A stretch of 36,371 nt of DNA from Bacteroidota bacterium (lineage in GTDB: Bacteria > Bacteroidota > Bacteroidia > Bacteroidales > JAADGE01). Position 1 is the stretch's first letter; each line of letters starts with the position of its first letter. This document shows positions 7,246 through 16,456 of this stretch, piece after piece. The notes below the pieces were generated by a model. The model was given only the letters and a program-made list of their open reading frames with translations. It searched no databases and was not told the origin of the DNA. The stretch lies in NCBI GenBank assembly GCA_024277895.1, contig JAJRUH010000077.1, positions 1-36,371 of the forward strand, in the 5' to 3' direction. Position numbers and translations under genes: made by a program.

Positions 7246-9156
7246 GTGAACCTTAAGATACCGAGATTATATAAATTATTTTTACTGATTATTTTTGTCG
7301 TATTCAGCAAATATACTGATGCACAACACGATGCTGACTCACTGACAAATATTTTACTCACTCAAAATCTGAAAGATAATTTTACACCGAAGGAAATACC
7401 GTTTAATGACAGTATTTTAGATTTTTTTCATATCGCCGAACCGCTTTTAAAAAAAGATATTCTAAGTGCCGATTTAGGAAATATCGGTTCTGCAAGTATT
7501 TCTGAAGATTTTTTTAAACGAAATGATTTTTATAAAAGAACTTTTCTGTTTAATTCAAGTTTTAATAACTATATATTAAATTCGGAAAATGTCATCTATT
7601 ATAATACCCGAAGACCCTATACGTCAATAATGCATACTACAAGTACTAAAGTCAGAGATCTTCAAACTATTGATTTTATTCATACTCAAAATGTAAATCC
7701 TAATTTAAACTTCGGTATTCAATACAATTTTATTTCTTCTGCCGGTCAATATTTAGATCAATCAAACGGATTAAATTCCGTAGGAATTACAAGTAATTAT
7801 AAAAAAAATAAATATTCTGTTTTTGCTGCCTTTGTTACCGATAAATTTAAATTGCAAAACAGCGGCGGATATATTGACACTTTAGGTTTTGACCAAACTG
7901 TTCCCGAACATTTTCTGCTTAATTCCGGGACTATACTTTCAAATAAAGAATTATCAATTACACAAAAATACAGTTTAGGAAAATATAAAAACCTTTCATA
8001 TAAAGATACGATTATAAAAGTTCTTGAACCTAGAGTTAGCTTTTCTCATAATATCCAATTATCTGCAAGATATTTTTTATATAAAGATCAGGAAAAATCT
8101 GAAAACACATTTTATATTCAAAATTATTACCTTAATAATTTTAGTTATGATTCTGTTGCTGTTCAATCATTAATAAACAGATTTCGTTTCGGAAGTGAAG
8201 AAGTTTTTGAAAAACAACACAAATTCGGTTTTTCATTTATGCTGAATGATAATTTATATAAAATTTATAATTTTAAAAATTATATAACTCTTCAAAATAC
8301 TGCTGTTTTTTTTGAGAACCAAGTTACAGGCAATTTTTACACTCTGTCAAATAAAGGTTTGAATATAAATATTTCAGGGAATTACTATTTTACGGGGTAT
8401 CGAACAAATGATTATCGAATAAAAACCGCAGTTTTCAAAAATCTTTTTCAAAATAAGTATAAATCAGCAGTTCTGTTAAAATTTACTTATTCAAATATGA
8501 AAGCCGATTACTTCCAAAATACATATTATTCCAACCATTTTATTTGGGACAATAATTTTAATTCTATACAAAGAGCGGATGCAACATTCAAATATACAAT
8601 GAAACATCAAAAATTGAATTTCCGATTTAACTCTGCTTATATAAAAAATTATATATACAACGACATTTCTGCCTCACCGGTTCAGGTCGATTCAGGAATT
8701 AAAGTGTTTTCTGCTTATGTTGAAAAACGTTTTAATTTAAACAGAATTATCTTTGAAAATAAAGTAATATGGCAGCATTCTTCAGATGATAACATAATCA
8801 GTTTACCTCAATTAGCTGCATATCAGTCAACTTATTTTATAATGCATTATAAAAAAGCACTTCTCGTACATGCCGGCTATGAAGTATATTATTCAACAAA
8901 ATACAAATCATACAGTTACAATCCTTCAACAGGACAATTTTATTTTGAAAACAATGATAAAAAATACGCCGGGAACTATCCGTATATAACGGTATTTGCC
9001 AATTTAAAAATTAAACATAATGTCCTTCTGTTTTTTAAGTTGATGAATGTAAGTTCCGCTGTTGTTAAAACCGGCATTCTGCCATATTATGTAAATCATT
9101 ATCCGCTGCAAACATTAATGTTCAAATTCGGAGTAAAATGGACTTTCAGAAATTAA
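7246..9156 (+). CDS. Putative outer-membrane porin (Porin_10-like)
   Basis: A 636-residue secreted protein with an N-terminal signal sequence (hydrophobic about residues 10-22, ending near TDAQ). The rest is rich in alternating aromatic/polar strands (many Tyr, Phe, Asn) typical of a large beta-barrel, and it ends in WTFRN after a final strand. Overall layout and length match the Bacteroidota 'putative porin' family. The start is a GTG, 9 nt after the preceding stop, so it is probably co-transcribed with ptb and the dehydrogenase-like gene. Its stop overlaps that of the convergent nth gene by 4 nt. Substrate unknown; the family call rests on layout, not on a catalytic motif. Confidence 0.7.
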   Translation: MNLKIPRLYKLFLLIIFVVFSKYTDAQHDADSLTNILLTQNLKDNFTPKEIPFNDSILDFFHIAEPLLKKDILSADLGNIGSASISEDFFKRNDFYKRTFLFNSSFNNYILNSENVIYYNTRRPYTSIMHTTSTKVRDLQTIDFIHTQNVNPNLNFGIQYNFISSAGQYLDQSNGLNSVGITSNYKKNKYSVFAAFVTDKFKLQNSGGYIDTLGFDQTVPEHFLLNSGTILSNKELSITQKYSLGKYKNLSYKDTIIKVLEPRVSFSHNIQLSARYFLYKDQEKSENTFYIQNYYLNNFSYDSVAVQSLINRFRFGSEEVFEKQHKFGFSFMLNDNLYKIYNFKNYITLQNTAVFFENQVTGNFYTLSNKGLNINISGNYYFTGYRTNDYRIKTAVFKNLFQNKYKSAVLLKFTYSNMKADYFQNTYYSNHFIWDNNFNSIQRADATFKYTMKHQKLNFRFNSAYIKNYIYNDISASPVQVDSGIKVFSAYVEKRFNLNRIIFENKVIWQHSSDDNIISLPQLAAYQSTYFIMHYKKALLVHAGYEVYYSTKYKSYSYNPSTGQFYFENNDKKYAGNYPYITVFANLKIKHNVLLFFKLMNVSSAVVKTGILPYYVNHYPLQTLMFKFGVKWTFRN

Positions 9157-9797
9157 TTTTTTAAACTTTTTTGATAATATTTGCACCATTCGGTCAGCCC
9201 GCATTTCTCACACTTTGGTTTTCGTGCCGAACACACATATCTGCCGTGAAGAATAAGCCAATGATGAGCCACAGGTAATAATTCTGAATTAATATTTTTC
9301 ACAAGTTGTTGCTCTGCCGCTAATGGAGTTTTGGCATTTACGGTTAATCCCAATCGTTCCGACACTCTGAAAACATGTATATCAACAGCCATAGCAGGCT
9401 TATTATAAATAACCGATACAATAACATTTGCCGTTTTTCTTCCTACACCCGGAAGTTTTTGTAATTCTTTAATGTCAGAAGGCACAATATTTTTAAATTC
9501 TTCCGTAAGCATCTTTGCCATACCGGTAAGATGTTTTGCTTTATTATTAGGATAAGAACAAGATTTTATATAATCAAAAACTTCTGATACTTCAGCTTTT
9601 GCCAAATAATATGCATCCGGAAAACGTTCAAAAAAATCTGCGGTTATTACATTTACTCTTTTATCGGTGCACTGTGCCGAAAGTATTACCGCAACAAGAA
9701 GTTCGTAAGGACTGTTATAATTCAATTCGGTTTCTGCCACAGGCATGTTTTCCTGAAACCAATTTATTATTTCAGTATATCTTTCTTTTTTTGTCAT
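9153..9797 (-). CDS. nth: Endonuclease III
   Basis: A 214-residue bifunctional DNA glycosylase/AP lyase that removes oxidised pyrimidines in base excision repair. The helix-hairpin-helix LPGVGRKTANVIVSV carries the catalytic lysine Lys121, and Asp139 in VDIHVFRV is the catalytic aspartate. The C-terminal [4Fe-4S] site is complete, C-x6-C-x2-C-x5-C (Cys189, 196, 199, 205). The start ATG immediately follows the terminator of the upstream barrel gene. Confidence 0.97.
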   Translation of the reverse strand: MTKKERYTEIINWFQENMPVAETELNYNSPYELLVAVILSAQCTDKRVNVITADFFERFPDAYYLAKAEVSEVFDYIKSCSYPNNKAKHLTGMAKMLTEEFKNIVPSDIKELQKLPGVGRKTANVIVSVIYNKPAMAVDIHVFRVSERLGLTVNAKTPLAAEQQLVKNINSELLPVAHHWLILHGRYVCSARKPKCEKCGLTEWCKYYQKSLKN

Positions 9798-9800
9798 AAT

Positions 9801-9830
9801 AAAAAAACTGTCGAATTTAAATATCCGACA
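9801..9830 (-). terminator. Terminator after the outer-membrane barrel gene
   Basis: On the minus strand TGTCG (from 9830) and CGACA (to 9809) form a stem followed by seven T residues (9807-9801). It separates the barrel gene from nth. Confidence 0.65.
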
Positions 9831-9860
9831 ATATAATTATTTTATCAAAAACACATCCCT

Positions 9861-10568
9861 TTATTTATTGGTAAAATAAAAACCGATTGTTATTGAATGA
9901 TTCATATGTTTCAATTTAGGAGCAGTTTCTCCGGCAGATTCAATATCTGAAACAAGCTCCGAGGGAACCATATTTCTTAAACCTAAACTTAAATTATATG
10001 CAATTTGTATATGACTGTAGCCGAAACCGAGAGAAGCATTTAAACCAAAATCAATTGGTTCAAAATCATCACTTGATAATTTTCCGAATTTTATTTCAGG
10101 CGAGAATGTTATTGTTCCGGTTGTGTCGGCAGCAGCAGCTTCTTCGACAACAATATCTTTCTTTGTCCCTTTATATGATGCTGCAACATAAGATCCTGCC
10201 GAAGCAAATATATAAGCCTCTCCTCTTTTACTGAAAAAGTATTTATACTTTAATTCCAAAGGTATATAGGCGTTATGAATAAAATAACTAACACTGTCAT
10301 TATCAGAAGAATATCCTCTGCTTATTGCCTGAATACCAAATTGAAAATAGAGTTTCTTTTCTATAATTATATTTTCAAAATTAAATCCTCCGTAATATTC
10401 CGGTAAAAATGTTATTTCTTTATTAATTTCTTTATTATAAACTGCATCGTTCGTAATCATTCTCATATCACTAATCCCGCCGCCGACAAAAATACCGATA
10501 TTGTTTTGAGAATTTATAAAACTTACGAAAATAAATATAAGTCCCAAGAGTAAAAAATACTTTTTCAT
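9861..10568 (-). CDS. Outer-membrane beta-barrel protein, unknown function
   Basis: A 235-residue protein with a signal peptide (hydrophobic residues 5-20, cleavage near INSQ). It continues as short alternating strands with glycine/aromatic pairs (IGIFVGGGISD, GFNASLGFGYSHIQI, SITIGFYFTNK), fitting an 8-stranded OmpA/OmpX or PorT-type barrel. No catalytic or binding motif is visible. It lies 70 nt downstream of the CitD-CitE fusion and ends at a terminator. The function cannot be named. Confidence 0.65.
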   Translation of the reverse strand: MKKYFLLLGLIFIFVSFINSQNNIGIFVGGGISDMRMITNDAVYNKEINKEITFLPEYYGGFNFENIIIEKKLYFQFGIQAISRGYSSDNDSVSYFIHNAYIPLELKYKYFFSKRGEAYIFASAGSYVAASYKGTKKDIVVEEAAAADTTGTITFSPEIKFGKLSSDDFEPIDFGLNASLGFGYSHIQIAYNLSLGLRNMVPSELVSDIESAGETAPKLKHMNHSITIGFYFTNK

Positions 10569-10638
10569 TGATTATTTTTAAATTAAACAATTTTTCTTTG
10601 CTTCTGTAAAAATAAGAAAAAGTTATAATCTTTAAGAA

Positions 10639-11862
10639 TCAGTTTTCTTTATTAAGCTGTTTTTTTGACAAAAGACCTAATTCAAGTGCTAAATTAACAA
10701 TTTTCTCTGCTCTTTTAACAATAGGAGGATCAATCATTTTTGTTCCTATTGAAATTACACCTAATCCTTTTTCTTCGGCTTCTTTAAATGCCCTGACAAT
10801 TTTTATCGCTTTTTCAATTTCGGTATTATCAGGTGCAAAACTCTCGTGAACAATAGGAATTTGTCTCGGATGAATACAACCAATCCCTTCAAAACCAAGC
10901 ATTTTACTTTCTTTTAAAGTAGTTTTTAATCCCTCTTCATCACCAACATCAGAAAATACGGAATCAATCGGTTGTATTCTCGCAGCTTTGCATGCATTAA
11001 CCATTCGCATTCGTGCATATAAAGATTCTTTTCCCTCTTTGGTTCTTTTCACACCTAAATCTGCAGTAAAATCCTCTAATCCTATTGCCGTTGCCGCCAC
11101 ATTTTCGGAAGCCTTTGCAATTTCAAAAGCATTTTCAACCCCGAGAGCACTTTCAATAATCGGCATATAATAAATCGGATAATCAAAACCGTATTTTTTT
11201 CGTAATTTTTCCACTTCTGAGTCAACTTGTTTTATTTGTTCGGCGGTTTCGCATTTAGGAATTAAAAGCATATTAACATAATGCGGGGCAACATACTTAA
11301 TATCCTCCAAACCGGCAGGAAGTTGATTAATTCTTACCATTTTTTCGGCACCGTAAAAATCAACATTACGAAGTGCATTTCTTACAATAAACCGTGCTTC
11401 ATGTTTTTTTGACGGAGCAACCGAATCTTCCAAATCCAGAATAATTCCGCTTGGTTTATGAACACCGGCATTAAGCATCATTTTCGGACTGTTTCCGGGC
11501 AAATAAAGTCGTGAAAAACGAAATTGATCTTTTTTGCTTGCATATTTATTCCGGTCAAGAATATCAAATAAAAATTCCTTATCAGTTTTTACAGCTTTTT
11601 TAATTACAGCTTCAATTCTTGCCGCAATCGTAAAATTTAATGCTCCGGTATCAAGAATTTTTAAACAGGCATGCTTAATACCGAAAAAAGTCAATTCTTC
11701 TTTACCGAGATTTTTAACAGATTCTCCGTATAAAGACGCAACTTTACTTTTTAAATCAATAATCAAGCCTCCGGAATTTTTAATTTCTAATGAAACAAAA
11801 CAATCCGAACGAGATTTCGGATTATTATCTCCGGCAGTGAATACTTTATTTTCAACCATCAT
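10639..11862 (-). CDS. CitD-CitE fusion: citrate-lyase-type acyl carrier plus lyase domain
   Basis: A two-domain protein. Residues ~1-95 resemble CitD, the citrate lyase acyl carrier protein: a TAG...SDCFVSLE start, where the phosphoribosyl-dephospho-CoA serine would lie, and a DTGALNFTIAARIEAVI block like the DKGALxxxLRARLEA of CitD. Residues ~105-400 are an HpcH/HpaI-type CitE domain with SRLYLPGNSP, ILDLEDSV, MVRINQL, MPIIESALGV and GCIHPRQI, the Mg- and CoA-ester-binding framework. CitE cleaves citryl-thioester to oxaloacetate and acetyl-thioester. The start is set at the second in-frame ATG (11862), because the first (11877) overlaps the tpiA stop; the downstream ATG at 11859 is equally possible. 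No citF, citX or citG is in the window, so the substrate may differ from citrate. Confidence 0.8.
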   Translation of the reverse strand: MMVENKVFTAGDNNPKSRSDCFVSLEIKNSGGLIIDLKSKVASLYGESVKNLGKEELTFFGIKHACLKILDTGALNFTIAARIEAVIKKAVKTDKEFLFDILDRNKYASKKDQFRFSRLYLPGNSPKMMLNAGVHKPSGIILDLEDSVAPSKKHEARFIVRNALRNVDFYGAEKMVRINQLPAGLEDIKYVAPHYVNMLLIPKCETAEQIKQVDSEVEKLRKKYGFDYPIYYMPIIESALGVENAFEIAKASENVAATAIGLEDFTADLGVKRTKEGKESLYARMRMVNACKAARIQPIDSVFSDVGDEEGLKTTLKESKMLGFEGIGCIHPRQIPIVHESFAPDNTEIEKAIKIVRAFKEAEEKGLGVISIGTKMIDPPIVKRAEKIVNLALELGLLSKKQLNKEN

Positions 11863-11867
11863 AATTT

Positions 11868-12632
11868 TTACTGACAAATTGCTTTAACAATATCTACAAA
11901 ACTTACTTTAAGTGCTGCACCTCCGATTAAACCGCCGTCAACATCGGGCATAGAAAAAATATCTTGTGCATTTGCAGGTTTCACACTTCCTCCGTAGAGT
12001 ATAGTCAAATTATCCGAAATATCTTTTCCGTATTTCCGAAAAACAATATCTCTGATAAAGGCATGCATTTCCTGTGCTTGTTCTTTTGATGCCGTAACTC
12101 CGGTTCCTATTGCCCAAACAGGTTCGTATGCAATTACAATTCTTGTAAAATCATCATCCGAAAGATGAAATAATCCTTCGGAAATTTGATTTTTTACAAT
12201 ATTAAAATGATTTTCGGATTTCCTGTCTTCTAATTTTTCACCGCAACAAAAAATTGGTGTCATATTATTTTTCAAAACTTGTTCTGTTTTTTTAACAAGA
12301 ATATCCGAAGTCTCATTATAATAAGCACGCCTTTCGGAATGACCGACAATAATGTAAGAACAACCTGCCGATTTCAACATTTTTGCAGAAATTTCACCGG
12401 TAAATGCACCCTCACTCTCAGTTGCACAATTTTGTGCTGCAATATTTATTTTATTTCTGTCGGTTACTTGTTCAAAAAATGTAAGATGCGTAAACGGAGG
12501 TGCTATTATAACCTCAACATCCGACGGCAAAGTAACATTTTTCAGTTCTTTATTAATATCTGAAACCAAAGCAACGCCGTCTTTAATCCCTGTATTCATT
12601 TTCCAGTTTCCTGCAACAATTTTTTTTCTCAT
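11868..12632 (-). CDS. tpiA: Triosephosphate isomerase
   Basis: A 254-residue TIM-barrel enzyme that interconverts dihydroxyacetone phosphate and glyceraldehyde 3-phosphate. Lys11 in GNWKMN, His98 in IVGHSERR and Glu170 in AYEPVWAIGTG are the catalytic residues; the C-terminal phosphate loop is GGSVKPAN followed by GGLIGGAAL. It follows the BT_3928-like gene by 4 nt and is followed directly by the CitD-CitE fusion. Confidence 0.98.
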   Translation of the reverse strand: MRKKIVAGNWKMNTGIKDGVALVSDINKELKNVTLPSDVEVIIAPPFTHLTFFEQVTDRNKINIAAQNCATESEGAFTGEISAKMLKSAGCSYIIVGHSERRAYYNETSDILVKKTEQVLKNNMTPIFCCGEKLEDRKSENHFNIVKNQISEGLFHLSDDDFTRIVIAYEPVWAIGTGVTASKEQAQEMHAFIRDIVFRKYGKDISDNLTILYGGSVKPANAQDIFSMPDVDGGLIGGAALKVSFVDIVKAICQ

Positions 12633-12636
12633 AACA

Positions 12637-13773
12637 TTATTGATTAAGTTTTTTTATTTCTTTAATATTCGGAATATTATAATAGTGGAATTTCTTCAGC
12701 ACTTTTGCATCTTTCATAACAACAAAACCGGGATTTGAGCGAATAAATGTTTTAAGCATTTTTTTATCTCCGGTTAAAATTTGAACATATGGCGGTAAAC
12801 TGTTTTTATATTGGTTAATTATTGAAGACTGGGATGAAGTAAAGCAATAAAAATGATAATGATTGCGGATTGTATAAGCAGCTATATCATTTATCCTTTT
12901 TTGAAAATTTTTCAATCTTTTTATTCCTTTTTTGAAATCGGGCATTATCAGAATACAACTTATTCTTTTATCGTTAAGAATACTTTCGGTAATGTCTCTG
13001 CCATGTAAATCGGACAAATAAAAATCGTGAATCAGCGGTTCGTATCCTTTTTTTATAAGTTTTGTTATTGTCGTATCGTATTCCCAGTTTAAAGTATCTT
13101 CATAAGGAATATTGCTAATATCAAATTCTTTGATTTTATTTGTTTTTAAATTTCTGTAATAAAGAGCGGTTTCGTAAATATCTTTTTCCGCATCGGGCGG
13201 AAAACTGACAGATTTTTTGATATTTGTGCCTTCTTTAAAGGGTCTGAAATCAATAATGGGCAGATTATAAAAATTATAAAATTGAAATCCGAAAGCAAAC
13301 AGAATAAAAATTGAGAAAATAATTTTTGTCTTTTTAGTTTTACAATCTGTTCCGAATACTTTTCTGTAAAAGAAAATAATCAGAAGAAAAATCAGAAGAA
13401 TTACATTTTTACCGAAAGTTTGCCAATTAGTTAACTTAACGGCATCCCCGAAGCAGCCACAATCCGTAACGGGATTTGCTGTTGCCAGCCAAAAAGTTAA
13501 AGGTGTAAAAACCAACAAGAAAAATAAGCCAATCCAATTTGCAAATTTTGTAAATACATTAAACAATAACATCAAACCGACGGTTAATTCTGCAGCATTC
13601 AGCAAGAATGAAAAGATTAAAGCGTAGGGCATTAAAAATGCCAATCCCATAGCTTCAAAATAGTCACTGAATTTAATTTGAGTACCTACGGGATCTATTG
13701 CTTTTACAAAGCCTGAAAAAACAAAGACCAAACCGGATAGAATTCTGCTGAAATGATATAGTCCTTTTTTCAT
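12637..13773 (-). CDS. BT_3928-like DoxX/MauE-type membrane protein with thioredoxin-like tail
   Basis: A 378-residue protein. The N-terminal ~150 residues carry about four membrane segments of DoxX/MauE type, starting SRILSGLVFVFSGFVKAIDP and including the cysteine motif TDCGCFGDA. The C-terminal half resembles a thioredoxin fold (CILIMPDF, VMKDAKVLKKF) without a CxxC active site. The arrangement DUF1599 / this gene / tpiA is, from memory, conserved in Bacteroides (BT_3928 beside tpiA). A role in periplasmic redox or electron transfer is possible but unproven. The 4-nt gap to tpiA indicates co-transcription. Confidence 0.75.
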   Translation of the reverse strand: MKKGLYHFSRILSGLVFVFSGFVKAIDPVGTQIKFSDYFEAMGLAFLMPYALIFSFLLNAAELTVGLMLLFNVFTKFANWIGLFFLLVFTPLTFWLATANPVTDCGCFGDAVKLTNWQTFGKNVILLIFLLIIFFYRKVFGTDCKTKKTKIIFSIFILFAFGFQFYNFYNLPIIDFRPFKEGTNIKKSVSFPPDAEKDIYETALYYRNLKTNKIKEFDISNIPYEDTLNWEYDTTITKLIKKGYEPLIHDFYLSDLHGRDITESILNDKRISCILIMPDFKKGIKRLKNFQKRINDIAAYTIRNHYHFYCFTSSQSSIINQYKNSLPPYVQILTGDKKMLKTFIRSNPGFVVMKDAKVLKKFHYYNIPNIKEIKKLNQ

Positions 13774-13881
13774 ATAATTAATTTTAAAAATTTTAATATT
13801 GAATTCGCTCTAAAAAGTTTAAAAACCACAAATACCGAAATATAAATAAACATTAAAATTCTACATATCAACTTATTGCAT

Positions 13882-13936
13882 CTAATTAATTCAATCGGGG
13901 TTTTCAAAAATATTGTTTTCGGAACATATTAATTAG
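13882..13936. repeat. 9-bp inverted repeat flanking a promoter-like element
   Basis: CTAATTAAT (13882-13890) and ATTAATTAG (13928-13936) are perfect inverted copies separated by 37 nt. The spacer contains TATTTTTG on the minus strand (13905-13912), a match to the -7 consensus, about 130 nt upstream of the BT_3928-like gene. Confidence 0.45.
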
Positions 13937-13946
13937 TCCGTGATTA

Positions 13947-14490
13947 TTATTTCTCGATAAGCATTTTTATTAATGCAAAAACTGCATAATTAATCATATC
14001 ATAATAATTTGCATCCACATTTTCAGAAATCAGAGTTTTGCCGTCATTATTCTCAATTTCTTTTGTACGAAAAATTTTCATTAAAATTAAATCGGTAAAA
14101 GAACTGATTCGCATACTTCGCCACGCTTCATCATAATCATGATTTTTATTCATCATCAGTTCTTTTGATTTTCTGAAATATTTTAAATATAGATTTTCGG
14201 CTTTTTCATGTTCTAAATCAACATTTTCAGAAATTCCGAGCTCAAGTTGAATTAATGCAATTAGTGCATAATTTATAATTCCGATAAATTCGGGAACAAT
14301 ACCTTCATCAACTTTCTGTACTTTTTTTGTTTCCAGACTTCTGATACGTTGAGCCTTAATGTATATTTGATCGGTTAATGAAGGTGTTCTTAAAATGCGC
14401 CATGCCGTTCCGTAATCTTTCATCTTTTTTATGAAAATATCTTTACATAAAGCAATTATTTCTTCGTATTCTAAATTTGTATCAGGCATT
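13947..14490 (-). CDS. DUF1599 protein with internal duplication
   Basis: A ~180-residue cytoplasmic protein made of two similar helical repeats. Each has a conserved core: MKDYGTAWRILRTPSLTDQI near residue 30 and KNHDYDEAWRSMRISSFTDL near residue 120. DUF1599 proteins have been linked by context to nucleotide modification, but no activity is established. The start is set at the ATG at 14490; an in-frame TTG at 14501 would add four residues but lies within the putative -7 element TAATTTTG (14499-14506), so the message would be nearly leaderless. It lies between clcA and the BT_3928-like gene. Confidence 0.75.
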
Positions 14491-14545
14491 TTTTTGTTCA
14501 AAATTAAAAAATTTACGGTATATAGAATATATTACCGATATTTTT

Positions 14546-16357
14546 TTAATCATCAGAGAATTTGCGAATAATTCTTCTGTATGAAGAGAAAACATTTGCT
14601 CGCGAAACAAAACCGACATATTTTGTACCGTCAAGAACGACAACATTAAACAAACCGCTGGTTTGAATTTTTTTTGCAACTTCAGCCATTGTATCATGGA
14701 TACTGACAATAACTGTTGGTTTATACATTATCTGACTTGCATAAACGCGTTCATATTTTTCTTTATCAAATATAATATTTTTAAAATTTTGTAAAGTAAT
14801 CAGACCCAAAAAATTATTATCATCATCAACTACCGGAAAAATATTACGTTCGGATTTAATAAAAGCATCTTTTATTTGTTTCAGATTATAGTTTGGTTTT
14901 AATTTTACAAAATTATTTTCAATCAAATTCTTAATCTTCATCATTTTAAGAATATTCTTATCTTTATGATGCGTCATTAATTCTCCTCTTCGAGCAAGTT
15001 GAATGGTGTAAACCGAATTTTTATGAAAAATACGAACCGTAGCAAAAGAAATAGTTGCTACAACCATAAGAGGAACAAATAATCCGTAACCGCCGGTTAA
15101 ATCACCTATAAGGAATATAGCAGTTAAAGGTGCATGCAGCACACCGGCAATCATACCTGCCATTGCTACCAAAGCAAAATCTTCATGAGATAAGGTTCCC
15201 AATCCGAGTGACCCGACGATTAATGTAAAAAATAAACCGATATTTGCACCGGTAAACAGTGTCGGGGCAAAAATTCCTCCGATACCGCCGCTTCCGAATG
15301 TAATGGATGTTGCAACAACTTTTAATAATATTATAACCAAAAACAAAATATAAATTACAATTTGATTAGAGTTAAAACTTTCAAATAGTGTATTTTTAAA
15401 TAAATAATCAAAATTTCCGTGTAAAGCAGAATTTGTTACATCATAACCTTCTCCGTAGAAAAAAGGAAAAAAATAAATTAAAAGCCCCAAACTGAAACCG
15501 CCGATTAATAATTTATACCAAGGGTTCTTTATCTTAGAAAAGAATTTTTCAATAACAACATATACTTTAGTAAAATAGGCAGCCATTAATCCGGTAAGAA
15601 TTCCGAGAATAATGTAATACGGCAAATCACTCATTACAAACGAATCATTCATCTGAAAAGGATAAATTGCACCGAAACCCAACAGAAAATAAGCAGTTAT
15701 AGCTCCCGTAACCGATGCAATTAAAATCGGAACTACCGAATACATCGTTAAATCAATCATAATTACTTCCAGAGCAAATACTACTCCTGCTAAAGGAGCT
15801 TTAAAAATGGCAGACATTGCTCCGGCAGATGCTGCACCGAGTAATAAAATACGATTTTTATAATTCAGGTGAAAAAAACGACCTAAAGTTGAGCCGTATG
15901 CTGCACCTGTGGCAACAGTAGGGCCTTCCAATCCGACAGAACCGCCGAAACCGACCGTAAATGCACTGGTTATTATTGATGAAAATAAATTGTGCATTTT
16001 CATAAATCCGTGAGTTTGCGATATTGAATATAAAACACTCGGAATTCCGTGTTCAACTTTACGTTTAATAATATATTTTATAAATATAAGAGTAAGAAAA
16101 ACCCCTATGGTCGGAAAAACAATGTATAAAATATTGCGTGTATCCTCAAAAAAACCCCCTTTTAAAGTCAGCTCAATAAAGCGAACGGATCTTTTAATAA
16201 TAAATGCTACAATTCCGGCGAGTACACCCACAATCGCAGATAGAATAAACAGAAACTGCATGTCAGACAAATGCCTTAATCTCCATTTAAACAATTTAAA
16301 TGTATATAGGTGCATAAAACGCCTGAATCTCTTCTTATTAGTTAATTTAAATAACAT
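14546..16357 (-). CDS. CLC-family chloride channel/transporter with CBS pair
   Basis: A 603-residue inner-membrane protein: about residues 30-460 form the CLC membrane domain and about 470-600 a pair of CBS domains likely to bind adenine nucleotides. The gating glutamate is present in GSVGLEGPTV (GREGP in E. coli ClcA). GSGGIGGIFAPTLFTGA is the second pore motif, and the central tyrosine is kept in GGYGLFVPLM. Two positions differ from E. coli ClcA: the internal proton glutamate (Glu203, in FIIEEM) aligns with valine in FALEVIM, as in animal CLC channels, and the GSGIP serine aligns with histidine in VEHGIP. A passive or uncoupled anion pathway is therefore possible. Confidence 0.9.
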   Translation of the reverse strand: MLFKLTNKKRFRRFMHLYTFKLFKWRLRHLSDMQFLFILSAIVGVLAGIVAFIIKRSVRFIELTLKGGFFEDTRNILYIVFPTIGVFLTLIFIKYIIKRKVEHGIPSVLYSISQTHGFMKMHNLFSSIITSAFTVGFGGSVGLEGPTVATGAAYGSTLGRFFHLNYKNRILLLGAASAGAMSAIFKAPLAGVVFALEVIMIDLTMYSVVPILIASVTGAITAYFLLGFGAIYPFQMNDSFVMSDLPYYIILGILTGLMAAYFTKVYVVIEKFFSKIKNPWYKLLIGGFSLGLLIYFFPFFYGEGYDVTNSALHGNFDYLFKNTLFESFNSNQIVIYILFLVIILLKVVATSITFGSGGIGGIFAPTLFTGANIGLFFTLIVGSLGLGTLSHEDFALVAMAGMIAGVLHAPLTAIFLIGDLTGGYGLFVPLMVVATISFATVRIFHKNSVYTIQLARRGELMTHHKDKNILKMMKIKNLIENNFVKLKPNYNLKQIKDAFIKSERNIFPVVDDDNNFLGLITLQNFKNIIFDKEKYERVYASQIMYKPTVIVSIHDTMAEVAKKIQTSGLFNVVVLDGTKYVGFVSRANVFSSYRRIIRKFSDD

Positions 16358-16379
16358 AATATCAGAATAAAAATGTTTG

Positions 16380-16410
16380 CAAATGTATTACCATAAACCG
16401 AACTTTCAAA
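16380..16410 (-). promoter_or_regulatory. Consensus promoter of the CLC gene
   Basis: On the minus strand TTTG (16407-16410), exactly 19 nt, then TACATTTG (16380-16387): a perfect Bacteroidota promoter about 23 nt upstream of the start codon. Confidence 0.88.
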
Positions 16411-16456
16411 CAATTTACGGAATTTTATTTGCGACAGTAAAAAAAACGATTTTAAC

